NCBI RefSeq assembly: GCF_003382565.3
Contig: NZ_CP086253.1
Location: 2,542,001-2,606,000, forward strand
Reading direction: 5' to 3'
Source: Pectobacterium aquaticum
GTDB lineage: Bacteria > Pseudomonadota > Gammaproteobacteria > Enterobacterales > Enterobacteriaceae
DNA: 64,000 bases
The notes under the pieces were generated by a model. The model searched no databases. It was given only the letters and a program-made list of their open reading frames with translations, and was not told the origin of the DNA. Positions 8,266 through 17,497 of this stretch are shown here, one piece after another (the first letter of the stretch is position 1; each line of letters starts with the position of its first letter). The position numbers and the translations under genes are program-made.

Positions 8266-9996
8266 GTGAATATTCAGGCTCTTCTCTCCGAAAAAGTCAG
8301 CCAGGCGTTAACCGCCGCGGGCGCGCCAGCAGACAGCGAAGCTCAGATTCGTCAGTCGGCAAAAGCACAGTTTGGTGATTATCAGGCCAATGGCGTTATG
8401 GCCGTGGCAAAAAAACTGGGCATGCCGCCGCGACAATTGGCCGAAAAAGTCGTCCAACTTTTGGCGCTGGAGGGCATTGCGGAAAAAACAGAAATCGCAG
8501 GCCCCGGATTTATTAATATTTTTCTCGATAAGCAGTGGGTTGCGAGCCAGGTTGAGAACGCCCTGAATGCACCAAAACTGGGTTTAACCCCAGTTGAACC
8601 TCAAACGATCGTGATTGACTACTCTGCCCCTAACGTCGCGAAGGAAATGCACGTCGGTCACCTGCGCTCAACCATCATTGGTGATGCAGCGGCACGTACG
8701 CTGGAGTTTCTCGGCCACAACGTGATTCGTGCCAACCACGTTGGCGACTGGGGTACGCAGTTCGGCATGCTGATCGCCTACCTTGAAAAAATGCAAAACG
8801 AAAGCGCCAACGAGATGGATTTGTCCGATCTTGAAGCGTTCTATCGTGAAGCGAAAAAACACTACGATGAAGATGCCGATTTCGCCGAACGCGCGCGCGC
8901 TTACGTGGTGAAATTGCAGGGTGGTGATGAATATTGCCGTCAGATGTGGCGCAAGCTCGTCGATATCACCATGACGCAGAACCAGATCAACTATGAACGC
9001 CTCAACGTCACGCTGACCAAACAGGATGTTATGGGTGAAAGCCTGTATAACAGCATGCTGCCGGGCATCGTTGCTGACCTGAAAGCAAAAGGTCTTGCGG
9101 TTGAGAGCGAAGGCGCAACGGTCGTTTTCCTTGATGAATATAAAAATAAAGAAGGCGAACCGATGGGTGTCATCATCCAGAAAAAGGATGGCGGCTACCT
9201 CTATACCACAACGGACATCGCCTGCGCCAAATACCGTTATGAAACCCTGAACGCCGATCGCGTACTTTACTATATCGATTCCCGCCAACATCAACATTTG
9301 ATGCAGGCCTGGACCATCGTGCGTAAAGCCGGCTATGTGCCTGATTCTGTCAGCCTCGAACACCACATGTTCGGCATGATGCTGGGCAAAGACGGTAAGC
9401 CATTCAAAACGCGTGCAGGCGGAACGATCAAACTGTCTGAGCTGTTGGATGAAGCCTACGATCGCGCCCTGAAGCTCATCGCAGAGAAAAACCCACAGAT
9501 GGAAAGCGATGAGTTAACCGCGCTGGCGAAAGTGGTTTCTATCGGCGCGATCAAATACGCCGACCTGTCGAAGAGCCGCACGACGGACTACGTTTTCGAT
9601 TGGGACAACATGCTGGCGTTTGAAGGCAATACCGCGCCTTACATGCAATACGCCTATACCCGCGTCGCGTCTATTTTCAAGCGTGCAGCTATACAAGAAG
9701 ACAGCTTAACACAGCAGATTACGCTGAACGATGAGCGCGAATTTGCGCTTGCCACGCGTCTGCTGCAATTTGAAGAAACCATCACCTCCGTCGCCCGTGA
9801 AGGCACGCCACATGTGATGTGTAGCTATCTGTACGATCTGGCGGGTCTGTTCTCTGGTTTCTACGAGCACTGTCCGATTCTTAATGCCGAAAGTGACGAC
9901 GTGCGTCAAAGCCGTCTGAGACTGGCGCTGCTGACGGCGAAAACGTTGAAGCAAGGTCTGGATACGCTGGGCATCGAAACCGTCGAGAAGATGTAA
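8266..9996 (+). CDS. argS: Arginyl-tRNA synthetase
   Basis: Class I synthetase charging tRNA-Arg. The 576 residues align with E. coli ArgS (577) without large gaps. The N-terminal Add-1 domain covers about 1-110 and the HIGH-type motif HVGH is at 129-132. The KMSKS equivalent is the degenerate GKDGKPFKTRAGG near 374, typical of ArgRS. The DALR-type anticodon domain follows from about 455, ending GIETVEKM. Translation starts at GTG, preceded by TTTAAGGTAAACC. A strong terminator follows at 10041. Confidence 0.97.
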   Translation: MNIQALLSEKVSQALTAAGAPADSEAQIRQSAKAQFGDYQANGVMAVAKKLGMPPRQLAEKVVQLLALEGIAEKTEIAGPGFINIFLDKQWVASQVENALNAPKLGLTPVEPQTIVIDYSAPNVAKEMHVGHLRSTIIGDAAARTLEFLGHNVIRANHVGDWGTQFGMLIAYLEKMQNESANEMDLSDLEAFYREAKKHYDEDADFAERARAYVVKLQGGDEYCRQMWRKLVDITMTQNQINYERLNVTLTKQDVMGESLYNSMLPGIVADLKAKGLAVESEGATVVFLDEYKNKEGEPMGVIIQKKDGGYLYTTTDIACAKYRYETLNADRVLYYIDSRQHQHLMQAWTIVRKAGYVPDSVSLEHHMFGMMLGKDGKPFKTRAGGTIKLSELLDEAYDRALKLIAEKNPQMESDELTALAKVVSIGAIKYADLSKSRTTDYVFDWDNMLAFEGNTAPYMQYAYTRVASIFKRAAIQEDSLTQQITLNDEREFALATRLLQFEETITSVAREGTPHVMCSYLYDLAGLFSGFYEHCPILNAESDDVRQSRLRLALLTAKTLKQGLDTLGIETVEKM

Positions 9997-10040
9997 TTCT
10001 CCATCGACTGAAAACTTATCTATCGATTGAAAGCAAAAAC

Positions 10041-10071
10041 GCCATTGGTGGCAAACCAATGGCGTTTTTTT
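10041..10071. terminator. Bidirectional terminator after argS
   Basis: A 9-bp stem GCCATTGGT/ACCAATGGC with a 5-base loop is flanked by AAAAAC on the left and seven T on the right. It therefore acts as an intrinsic terminator for argS and, less strongly, for leftward transcripts from murJ. Confidence 0.88.
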
Positions 10072-10122
10072 ATGACGAACATCTTTGTCCGTCACCCCGA
10101 GGGGCGTTGCTGTGCAAGGTTG

Positions 10123-10145
10123 AAAAACGTTCCCTACGTTTTTTT
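10123..10145 (-). terminator. Probable murJ terminator hairpin
   Basis: AAAAACGT and ACGTTTTTTT pair around a 5-base loop just downstream of the murJ stop on the minus strand. The same hairpin type (AAAAACGT-N5-ACGTTTTT) occurs again at 32946-32966 as the end of an intergenic repeat, so this may be a fragment of that repeat used as a terminator. Confidence 0.55.
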
Positions 10146-10167
10146 ATTCCGCAATGGCATAACGTTG

Positions 10168-11703
10168 TCACACGCTACGGCGGGCGAAATCTCGAGGACG
10201 GAATCCCAGCAGCGCCAGCGTGGCAAAATAGGAACCCGCCCCTGCGACCACGACCAGCAGCAAACGCAGAATGCGCATCGTCATATTGCCGTCATCCCAC
10301 GCAGGCATCCACCACAGCATACACAGTAAAACCAGCGACATCACAATAACGGCAGCCAGCAGGCGAACCAGAAAACCCCGCCAACCCGGCAGCGGCTGGA
10401 AAATATCCTGCTTACGCAGTTGCCAATACAGCAGTCCGGCATTCAGGCAGGAAGCCAGACCGATAGACAACGCCAGACCGGCATGTTGTAGAGGACCGAT
10501 AAAGATCAGGTTCATCACTTGCGTCAGGATCAGCGTGACTATCGCTATTTTTACCGGCGTCTTGATATCCTGCCGAGAATAAAAACCGGGCACGAGTACT
10601 TTGACGACAATCAGTCCCATCAGCCCCACTGAATAAGCAATCAGCGCCCGCTGGGTCATCAGCGCATCAAAGGCGCTAAATTTGCCGTACTGGAACAGCG
10701 ACACCGTTAAGGGCTTAGCCAAAATGCCTAATGCCACCGCACTCGGCAGCGCCAACAGGAAACACAGGCGGAGCCCCCAATCCATCAGACGGGAGTATTC
10801 GTCATGATTGCCACTGGCAAAACTCTTCGCCAGCGATGGGAGCAGGATCGTCCCTAACGCCACGCCCAGTACACCGGAAGGAAACTCCATCAGGCGGTCG
10901 GCGTAATACATCCATGACACCGCCCCTTCGCTGAGGAAGGACGCGAAAATGGTGTTGATGATGAGCGAAATCTGGCTCACCGAGACACCCAGAACCGCAG
11001 GCCCCATCAGTTTCATCACTCGCCAAACGCTCGGGTCACGCCACTTCAAGCGCGGCAATACCAGCATGCCAATCTTTTTCAGATGCGGTAACTGATAGCC
11101 GAGTTGCAGTAAACCGCCAACCAAAACCGCCCAAGCCAGCGCCATCACCGGTGGGTTAAAATACGGGGCGGCAAACAGCGAGAAGCCAATCATGCTGACG
11201 TTAAGTAATGTCGGAGCAAACGCGGGCACCGAAAAACGGTTCCAGGTATTTAACACCGAACCGACCATCGAGGTCAGCGAGATCAGCAAGATGTAGGGAA
11301 ATGTGACTCTTAATAGATCCGAAGTGAGTTCAAAGCGCTCTGGCGTCGCGGCAAAACCGGGCGCGGTCACCATGATGACCCAGGGTGCGGCGACCATCCC
11401 CGCCACGGTGACTAACGCCAGAATCAGCGTCAGCATGCCGGAAACATAGGCAAGGAAGGTTCGCGTGGCCTCGTCGCCCTGCTGGCTTTTATATTCGGCC
11501 AGAATCGGCACAAAAGCCTGTGAAAATGCGCCTTCTGCAAAAATTCGCCGGAGCAGGTTAGGCAGTTTGAACGCCACAAAGAAGGCGTCCGTCGCCATAC
11601 CTGCACCAAAAATACGGGCGACGATCGCATCGCGCACAAAGCCTAAAACGCGCGATAACATGGTCATGGAACTGACGGCAGCCAGTGATTTAAGTAGATT
11701 CAT
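10168..11703 (-). CDS. murJ: Lipid II flippase MurJ
   Basis: Essential inner-membrane flippase of the MOP superfamily that moves lipid II to the periplasm for peptidoglycan synthesis (formerly mviN). It has 511 residues, equal to the E. coli protein. About 14 hydrophobic helices span its length, and the N-terminal SMTMLSRVLGFVRDAIVARIFGAG is the family signature. Conserved arginines occur in the first loops (RVLGFVRD and LPNLLRRIFAEGAFSQAFVP). The remains of mviM lie upstream on the same strand, preserving the mviM-mviN order. Confidence 0.97.
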   Translation of the reverse strand: MNLLKSLAAVSSMTMLSRVLGFVRDAIVARIFGAGMATDAFFVAFKLPNLLRRIFAEGAFSQAFVPILAEYKSQQGDEATRTFLAYVSGMLTLILALVTVAGMVAAPWVIMVTAPGFAATPERFELTSDLLRVTFPYILLISLTSMVGSVLNTWNRFSVPAFAPTLLNVSMIGFSLFAAPYFNPPVMALAWAVLVGGLLQLGYQLPHLKKIGMLVLPRLKWRDPSVWRVMKLMGPAVLGVSVSQISLIINTIFASFLSEGAVSWMYYADRLMEFPSGVLGVALGTILLPSLAKSFASGNHDEYSRLMDWGLRLCFLLALPSAVALGILAKPLTVSLFQYGKFSAFDALMTQRALIAYSVGLMGLIVVKVLVPGFYSRQDIKTPVKIAIVTLILTQVMNLIFIGPLQHAGLALSIGLASCLNAGLLYWQLRKQDIFQPLPGWRGFLVRLLAAVIVMSLVLLCMLWWMPAWDDGNMTMRILRLLLVVVAGAGSYFATLALLGFRPRDFARRSV

Positions 11704-11830
11704 CCGATTATGTTCTGAACGGTTCAGGACCGATTATTAACCCGTTGAGGTTATCCTGATTACGAGGTGCGACTAGTCTACGCATTGCGCGTGTAATAGC
11801 TACCGCACATTGTCATAACCGTCGAACTTT

Positions 11831-12150
11831 TCAGCTTTTTCTCAGCAATTGTTCAATCATGCGCTGGGACAGCAATGCCTGGTTACCAGATGTTTCCGCT
11901 GGTTTCCGTTGTTCAATGGCTGTGATGAAATGCTGTACCGCACCGACAAACGGTAGTGCTGACAAATCCGCTGCGTCTTTTGCCAATCGGGAGAAAACGC
12001 GCCAACCAGTTCCCAGCGTTCAGCCTGACTGAGAATCGGCAAATAGGCTTTCTGCGCGATGGATCCCAGCCCAACGACGCCGATACGAGGACGTCGGGTC
12101 AAACCGCTATTCTCTGGAACACTTTCCGCAGACGTAAACAGAGGTTTCAT
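11831..12150 (-). pseudogene. Decayed mviM (yceM) oxidoreductase: large internal deletion
   Basis: Two ends of a Gfo/Idh/MocA-type oxidoreductase (E. coli YceM/MviM, 307 aa) are fused out of frame. The N-terminal frame holds the NAD-binding RIGVVGLGSIAQKAYLP through QKTQRICQHYR. After that the reading frame becomes nonsense. In the next frame LPFVGAVQHFITAIEQRKPA followed by NQALLSQRMIEQLLRKS matches the family C-terminus (GFVGCARHFIE... in E. coli). About 200 codons of the catalytic domain are missing, with the joint near CTACCGTTTGTCGG. The product cannot be functional. It sits between yceH and murJ, as the intact gene does in relatives. Confidence 0.85.
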
Positions 12151-12178
12151 AACTGATTTTATACCTGGGACAGATTCA

Positions 12179-12817
12179 TTACGCTAACAGCGCGGCAAGC
12201 TGACGTTTGAGTTCAGCGACCTCTTTTTCTAACGCTTCAACCCGCTCGGCCAGCGGTGAATGATCACTTTCGCTGTCCGCTTCGGGAGCGACAATCTCAC
12301 TGACCTCGCCGCTGAAAAGATGCTGATAGCGGCTTTCTCGTTTCCCTGCTTCACGCGCCAACCGGACGACAAATGGCCCATCCTCACGCTGTTGCAACTG
12401 TTCAAGGGTAGACTCGGCTTCACCAACATCTGAAAATTCATACAATCGGGCCGCACGCGTACGCAACTCGCCCGGCGTCTGTGGGCCGCGCAGCAGCAGC
12501 GTCGTCACCAGTGCCACTTCGGCAGGCGAGAGTTTCAGGTCACCAAATTCAGAATTGCAAAAACGATGTTCATACTTCACCACTCGATTACCAAACCCGC
12601 TGAGCGTGCGCAGGAAATGCTTCTTCACGAGTAAATCCAGCGTTTGCTGAACCTCGCTGTCGCTCAGTTCCATCACGGGTTCGCGGTTGGTTTTTTGATT
12701 ACAGGCCGTGGTGATGCCATTTAACGACATCGGGTATTGATCTGGCGTAGTGATCTGCTTTTCCAGCATGCAACCCATCACGCGGGCTTCACGAGCATCC
12801 AATTGGTATTTCATCAT
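12179..12817 (-). CDS. yceH: UPF0502 family protein YceH
   Basis: Conserved protein of unknown function with a winged-helix-like fold. It has 212 residues against 215 in E. coli. Family blocks are present: CMLEKQITTPDQYPMSLNG, ACNQKTNREPVM, LLLRGPQTPGELRTRA and DGPFVVRLAREAGKRESRY. The C-terminal 30 residues form a short coiled coil (LAERVEALEKEVAELKRQLA). Two adjacent ATGs could start it; the second matches E. coli MKYQL. Only six bases separate it from rimJ, so they are probably one transcript. Confidence 0.93.
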   Translation of the reverse strand: MMKYQLDAREARVMGCMLEKQITTPDQYPMSLNGITTACNQKTNREPVMELSDSEVQQTLDLLVKKHFLRTLSGFGNRVVKYEHRFCNSEFGDLKLSPAEVALVTTLLLRGPQTPGELRTRAARLYEFSDVGEAESTLEQLQQREDGPFVVRLAREAGKRESRYQHLFSGEVSEIVAPEADSESDHSPLAERVEALEKEVAELKRQLAALLA

Positions 12818-12823
12818 TTTTCC

Positions 12824-13408
12824 TTAACGCGGAGACTTCCACTCGGCGTTGGTCAGCGCGGTTAATACATGATCCTGCCATTTGCCATCAATGAGCAGAT
12901 AATTCTTCGCATAGCCTTCACGCTCAAACCCCAAACGTGTCAGTAATCCCCCGCTACGCTGGTTATGCGGCATATAGTTAGCCATGATGCGATGCATATG
13001 CTGCTGACGTTGCATATAACGTATTGCTGGCTGCAACGCTTCATACATCAGTCCCTGCCCCTGCCATTTTTGGCCGAGTGAATAGCCCAGATAGCAGGCG
13101 TGAAAGGATCCCCGCAGCACGTTGCTGAAATTCGCCACGCCGTATACTTCGTTTTCATTCTGATCCAACAAAAGGAAGTAATAGGCGCTGCCCTGTTTAT
13201 GCATATCGTTAATCACGCTCAGACGCGCTTGCCAGCCTGATGGATAGCAATGGCTGGCGTCTCTCACGGGTTCCCACGGCTTAAGAAAATCACGGTTTTC
13301 AGAATAGTATTCGGCCAGACGCCATGCATCGCGTTCATGGGCCAGACGCACCACCAGCCTGTCAGTTGTCAATTGCACTCTTGCTGGCGTTGAACGGTAG
13401 CCAAACAT
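12824..13408 (-). CDS. rimJ: Ribosomal protein S5 N-acetyltransferase RimJ
   Basis: GNAT-fold acetyltransferase that acetylates the N-terminal alanine of ribosomal protein S5. The 194 residues match E. coli RimJ (194) throughout: MFGYRS at the start, FLKPWEPVRD, SCYPSGWQAR-like segment, FHACYLGYSLGQKWQGQGLM (acetyl-CoA loop Q-x-x-G-x-G), and MANYMPHNQRSG. Divergently oriented from mdtH with a 315-base gap, and upstream of yceH. Confidence 0.95.
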   Translation of the reverse strand: MFGYRSTPARVQLTTDRLVVRLAHERDAWRLAEYYSENRDFLKPWEPVRDASHCYPSGWQARLSVINDMHKQGSAYYFLLLDQNENEVYGVANFSNVLRGSFHACYLGYSLGQKWQGQGLMYEALQPAIRYMQRQQHMHRIMANYMPHNQRSGGLLTRLGFEREGYAKNYLLIDGKWQDHVLTALTNAEWKSPR

Positions 13409-13723
13409 TTTTCCCCCTGCCTCTCCATGTTATCGATAAGTAAAATTCATCGCTGCTGAAAAAATGACTATTCTGCACAAGCAGAAAATATCGGTATTTC
13501 CGATAATCCTTACTATAACCACATAAATTCATAGACGTAAAATCCCCGTCGTCGAGTTATTGCGCAGTTGAGTCAGGAAAGGCATTTTTTCTCGCCGAAA
13601 TGCTACTCGGATAACGTTAAATCGATAAAAAAATATTATCCAACAATAGGCTATACCAAAGTCGAATTAGAGTACAAAATAGTCACGTCTGTTATTTTCC
13701 TCCTTTCTTTGTTGTGGTGAAAC
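13409..13723. other. Divergent promoter region rimJ/mdtH
   Basis: An AT-rich 315-base gap that must hold the promoters of both flanking genes. I see no repeat, clear operator or small ORF. A TTCCTCCTTTC run lies before mdtH on the plus strand but is pyrimidine-rich, not a ribosome-binding site. Confidence 0.4.
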
Positions 13724-14929
13724 ATGCCTCTGATGTCGCAAGCTCGGAGCTTGGGTAAATATTTTTTATTACTCGATAATATGCTGGTAGTTTTGGGATT
13801 CTTCGTTGTCTTCCCCCTTATTTCCATTCGTTTTGTCGACGATCTCGGCTGGGCCGCATTATTGGTCGGTATCGCATTGGGATTGCGCCAGTTTATTCAG
13901 CAAGGGCTCGGTATTTTCGGCGGAGCCATTGCTGACCGTTTTGGTGCTAAACCGATGATTATCACCGGGATGCTGCTACGCGCCTCCGGTTTTGTGTTCA
14001 TGGCGATTGCCGACGAGCCCTGGCTGCTCTGGCTGTCCTGTGCGTTGTCCGGTTTGGGTGGCACGCTATTCGATCCGCCGCGTACCGCACTGGTCATCAA
14101 GTTAATTCGTCCGCAGGAACGCGGTCGTTTTTATTCTCTGCTAATGATGCAGGACAGTGCTGGCGCCGTTATCGGTGCCCTCATTGGTAGCTGGCTGCTC
14201 CAGTATGATTTTGAGATCGTCTGCTGGGCGGGCGCGGTCATCTTTGTGCTTGCCGCTGCACTCAATGCCTGGCTGCTGCCAGCCTATCGCATCTCGACGG
14301 TCAAGACGCCAATACTGGAAGGTCTGACGCGTGTCATTCGAGACCGCCGTTTCCTGATGTATGTGTTAACGCTGACGGGCTACTACATGTTGGCCGTGCA
14401 GGTTCTGTTGATGTTGCCCATTATGGTCAACGAGCTCGCCGGAACGCCGTCTGCGGTGAAATGGATGTACGCCATTGAAGCGGGACTATCGCTAACGCTG
14501 CTGTACCCTATCGCACGCTGGAGCGAGAAGCGCTTCCGGCTGGAACAACGCCTGATGGCAGGGCTTTTCATTATGTCCGTCAGTATGTTCCCGATCGGAA
14601 TGACAACGGAACTGCAAACACTGCTGCTGCTTATCAGCCTGTTTTATGTAGGGTCGATTATTGCCGAACCTGCGCGTGAAACCTTAAGCGCTTCGCTGGC
14701 GGACGCCAGAGCCAGAGGCAGCTACATGGGGTTCAGCCGACTTGGGTTGGCGCTCGGTGGCGCAATTGGTTACAGCGGCGGCGGCTGGCTATTCGATACC
14801 GGACACGCGCTGAATCAACCGGAACTGCCGTGGTTCATGCTCGGCACCATCGGGTTTCTGACGTTAGCCGCACTGTATTGGCAGTTCAATCAACGCCGCA
14901 TTGAACCCGCGATGCTGGGTGGTCATTAA
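13724..14929 (+). CDS. mdtH: MFS multidrug transporter MdtH
   Basis: Inner-membrane proton-driven efflux protein of the major facilitator superfamily (DHA1 type). E. coli MdtH overexpression gives fluoroquinolone tolerance. It has 401 residues (E. coli 402) and about 12 hydrophobic helices. The loop motif GGAIADRFGAKP (motif A) lies near residue 66 and the motif C-like LLMMQDSAGAVIGALIGSW near 142. The start MPLMSQARSLGKYF aligns with the family N-terminus MSRVSQARNLGKYF. E. coli has grxB between mdtH and yceB; it is absent here. Confidence 0.93.
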   Translation: MPLMSQARSLGKYFLLLDNMLVVLGFFVVFPLISIRFVDDLGWAALLVGIALGLRQFIQQGLGIFGGAIADRFGAKPMIITGMLLRASGFVFMAIADEPWLLWLSCALSGLGGTLFDPPRTALVIKLIRPQERGRFYSLLMMQDSAGAVIGALIGSWLLQYDFEIVCWAGAVIFVLAAALNAWLLPAYRISTVKTPILEGLTRVIRDRRFLMYVLTLTGYYMLAVQVLLMLPIMVNELAGTPSAVKWMYAIEAGLSLTLLYPIARWSEKRFRLEQRLMAGLFIMSVSMFPIGMTTELQTLLLLISLFYVGSIIAEPARETLSASLADARARGSYMGFSRLGLALGGAIGYSGGGWLFDTGHALNQPELPWFMLGTIGFLTLAALYWQFNQRRIEPAMLGGH

Positions 14930-15215
14930 TCTGAATTTTACCGACGCGTTTGATCTCGTCGGTTATGACGATCGGCATTTACGCCCCTGTCCTTACTCTC
15001 AGCAGTCCGAAATCTAACCGTTTAGTTTTACTCCGCCGCTTCGTTCTGAAGCGGTATTACCTGCCATTTCAGTGCTATCCTATTGTTTACCCTGCGCATC
15101 AGGCGCACGCTGCCCTGTGGAATCGTATCGATTGTTCACATACAGAGATCGTTCATGTGAATAGACTACCGTAGTAATGAATTGTGCGCGTAAATAGCAC
15201 CAAGAGGTCAGAATA
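14930..15215. other. Intergenic stretch mdtH-yceB
   Basis: Contains a small inverted repeat ACCGACG/CGTCGGT (14940-14963) without a T-run just after mdtH, a weak candidate terminator. The rest should carry the yceB promoter. No trace of grxB, which lies between these genes in E. coli, is visible. Confidence 0.4.
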
Positions 15216-15782
15216 ATGAAAAAATCAGGATGGATGGCAACGGCCGCAGTGCTGCTTGCTTTTACACTCAGCGGCTGTAATAAACTCACGCAATACACGC
15301 TCAGTGAGCAAGAAGTGAATGAGTACCTGCAAAAACACAACGATTATCAGAAACAGTTGGGTGTGCCTGGCGTGGTAGATGCCCATATCGTGTTGACCGA
15401 ACTATCTAGCCAGATTGGTCGGGCAGAGCCGGGGAAAGTTACCCTGACGGGCAATGCGAAGGTCGATATTTCGTCTCTGTTGGGCAATCAGGCTGCCGAC
15501 ATGAAGCTGACGCTGAAAGCACAGCCGGTATTTGATAAAACGCAGGGCGCGATTTACCTGAAAGACATGGAACTGGTTGATTACACCGTACAGCCGGAAA
15601 AAATGCAGACGGTAATGAAAACGCTAAGTCCGTATCTTAATCAATCGCTAAAAAGCTATTTTGACCAAAAGCCAGCTTACGTGCTGAATGCGGATAAGAG
15701 CACAACGGAGTCGATGGCGAAGAAGATGGCGAAAGGCATCGAAATCAAACCCGGCCAGATCGTTATCCTGTTTACTGACTAA
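15216..15782 (+). CDS. yceB: DUF1439 lipoprotein YceB
   Basis: Predicted lipoprotein of 188 residues. The signal peptide ends in lipobox LSGC, with the acylated Cys at 21. The mature part belongs to the DUF1439 family, which resembles a lipid-binding (BPI-like) fold; E. coli YceB has no firm function. Asn follows the Cys, so the Lol outer-membrane signal is expected rather than the Asp-retention signal. A clear AAGAGGTCAG ribosome-binding site precedes the ATG. The gene is convergent with ycdY. Confidence 0.92.
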   Translation: MKKSGWMATAAVLLAFTLSGCNKLTQYTLSEQEVNEYLQKHNDYQKQLGVPGVVDAHIVLTELSSQIGRAEPGKVTLTGNAKVDISSLLGNQAADMKLTLKAQPVFDKTQGAIYLKDMELVDYTVQPEKMQTVMKTLSPYLNQSLKSYFDQKPAYVLNADKSTTESMAKKMAKGIEIKPGQIVILFTD

Positions 15783-15839
15783 CGCTGACTCGCCGATAGC
15801 ATACTCAATGTTTGCTATCGGCATCGTCGGTCTACCGTA

Positions 15840-16418
15840 TCACTCTTCGGCTCCAGATTCAGCGTCTTCGTCGCTTTCGCCCAGCTCATCCCGCATGGCT
15901 TCCAGCGCTTCGCGGCACACTATCGCTAGTGTGCGATAAAATGCGGTAGTGGCGTGGCTTTCCACCTTCCCGAGAAAACGATCGCTCCACGGTAAAAGAT
16001 ACTCATCGAACAGGGTAATCTGTGCGGCCGTTTCGTCTTCTTGTGCCTGATCTTCCAGCCATGACGCGGCAAGTAATAAGCTACCAAAATGACCAACCAC
16101 ACCACCGTCATTTAACGGCATGCCGCGCTGTTGTAAAAAGGTACGAATTTCCGCGTCATCAGCATCGCTTTCATAGGATGAACGCAGCGGTGAAACCGCG
16201 CCGTTTTCACTATCGAACAACGCCTGATAATCCGCCGCCATTGCAGGCAAATCCAGCCCTTTTTGCAAACGAGCCAACAACGCATCCTGCTCTAACGGCC
16301 AGTGCTGCGCCAGTTTCCCCTCTTTAATCAGGGTGAATAGCGGCGTCAGCAAAGGATCCTGCGGCTGGCGATAAAACAGTGTGCCCAATAGGCGGCACAC
16401 AATAGAAAACTCGTTCAT
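15840..16418 (-). CDS. ycdY: TorD/DmsD-family chaperone YcdY
   Basis: All-helical member of the TorD redox-enzyme chaperone family. E. coli YcdY helps insert zinc into, and activate, the phosphatase YcdX. It has 192 residues and starts MNEFSIVCRLLGTLFYRQPQDPL, nearly identical to E. coli. The tail is strongly acidic (DELGESDEDAESGAEE). ycdX lies immediately upstream on the same strand, in keeping with a chaperone-client operon. Confidence 0.92.
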   Translation of the reverse strand: MNEFSIVCRLLGTLFYRQPQDPLLTPLFTLIKEGKLAQHWPLEQDALLARLQKGLDLPAMAADYQALFDSENGAVSPLRSSYESDADDAEIRTFLQQRGMPLNDGGVVGHFGSLLLAASWLEDQAQEDETAAQITLFDEYLLPWSDRFLGKVESHATTAFYRTLAIVCREALEAMRDELGESDEDAESGAEE

Positions 16419-16480
16419 TCATAATCCTAGTTATTTTTAAGTGACAATGCATTGAAGTGAGATTGCTTTAAGTGACAGCG

Positions 16481-17218
16481 TCACAAATCAGCAAGTTCAG
16501 CGATAGCCGGCATTCCACGCTGTTCGAGGAAATCCAACACGCGCCGAGGGCTTACGTTTAATATCCGATCCTGCGGGAAATTCACTTCCCGCAAAATGCG
16601 TTCGCAGTGGGTAAAGTCTCCCAGAGAAAAGGCAATATGGGAATCGGAACCTAAAGAAAGTAACCCACCCGCGTCACGAACGGCTTCCGCAATCGCCCGA
16701 CAGTTTGGCTCACTGCCTTGGCGTGAATGCATGAAAGAAGAGTTATTCAGCTCCAGCGCAACGTTGTATTTCGCCGCGGTTTCCGCAATCGCGCGGATAT
16801 CGACGGGAAATTTCGGGTTTCCAGGGTGGCTAATGATATGCGCGTCGCCACGTGACATGGTCGCGATCATCGCCGTAGTATGCGTGTCTTTATCCTGTGG
16901 TGGAAAAACCGGCTCGTGAAAGCCCGCGATAATTACATCCACTTGACCCAACATCGGTCCGGTGCAGTCGATATCGCCCTCAATGTTTTTAATATTCGCT
17001 TCGATACCGCGCAGAATACCAACACCATCAACCAGACGCGGCCAGACGCGCATATTCATAAAGTGCCAATAATGCGGTGCATCCGCCATATCTGGGCCAT
17101 GATCGGTAATAGCAAACAGGCGGATATTCTTCTGCTGTGCTTCGACGATGTAGTCATGCAGGGTACTGTAAGCATGTGTGCTGGCAACGGTGTGCATATG
17201 TAAATCGACGGGATACAT
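16481..17218 (-). CDS. ycdX: PHP-family zinc phosphatase YcdX
   Basis: Polymerase-and-histidinol-phosphatase (PHP) fold hydrolase with a trinuclear zinc site, the client of YcdY. It has 245 residues as in E. coli. Metal ligands are visible: H7, H9 and H15 in DLHMHTVASTH, then TDHGPD, GIEANI, AGFHEPVF, SHPGNPKF and the final LGSDSHIAF. The natural substrate is not known; E. coli YcdX has been tied to swarming. The start ATG is preceded by AGGAGAACCT on its strand. Confidence 0.94.
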   Translation of the reverse strand: MYPVDLHMHTVASTHAYSTLHDYIVEAQQKNIRLFAITDHGPDMADAPHYWHFMNMRVWPRLVDGVGILRGIEANIKNIEGDIDCTGPMLGQVDVIIAGFHEPVFPPQDKDTHTTAMIATMSRGDAHIISHPGNPKFPVDIRAIAETAAKYNVALELNNSSFMHSRQGSEPNCRAIAEAVRDAGGLLSLGSDSHIAFSLGDFTHCERILREVNFPQDRILNVSPRRVLDFLEQRGMPAIAELADL

Positions 17219-17497
17219 AGGTTCTCCTGGGTCAACGTTTGCGAGTCAGCATACCATTTTCAGGGCTATTCCGCAGCCAGCGACCGAAATCACAACACAT
17301 GACTAACACAAATGAAACATCAACGTTTGTTATAGAGCAGGAGAATGCACGAGGCCAAGAACGAAAAACGGCGAGCAAAGCAACAAATTGCGTTAACTTT
17401 AGCTAATTGCGCGCATTGAATGCAGAAGTTTGTTGACGCTGCTCGGCAATTTCCCTACATTAGCGCCGTCCGCTGTTATGTGATACAGCGAGGCCAC
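17219..17497. other. Intergenic stretch ycdX-tRNA-Ser
   Basis: Contains the ycdX promoter at the left and the tRNA promoter at the right (17433-17461). E. coli carries ghrA upstream of ycdX; it is not present in this interval. Confidence 0.5.
17433..17461 (+). promoter_or_regulatory. Sigma-70 promoter of tRNA-Ser
   Basis: A -35 hexamer TTGACG and a -10 hexamer TACATT are separated by exactly 17 bases. The GC-rich stretch AGCGCCGTCCGC after the -10 is typical of stringently controlled stable-RNA promoters. The tRNA begins 37 bases past the -10 element. Confidence 0.75.

Noticed and set aside
8668..9366. A 232-codon open frame antisense to argS
   Set aside because: Shadow of argS codon bias; composition is not protein-like and argS is certain.
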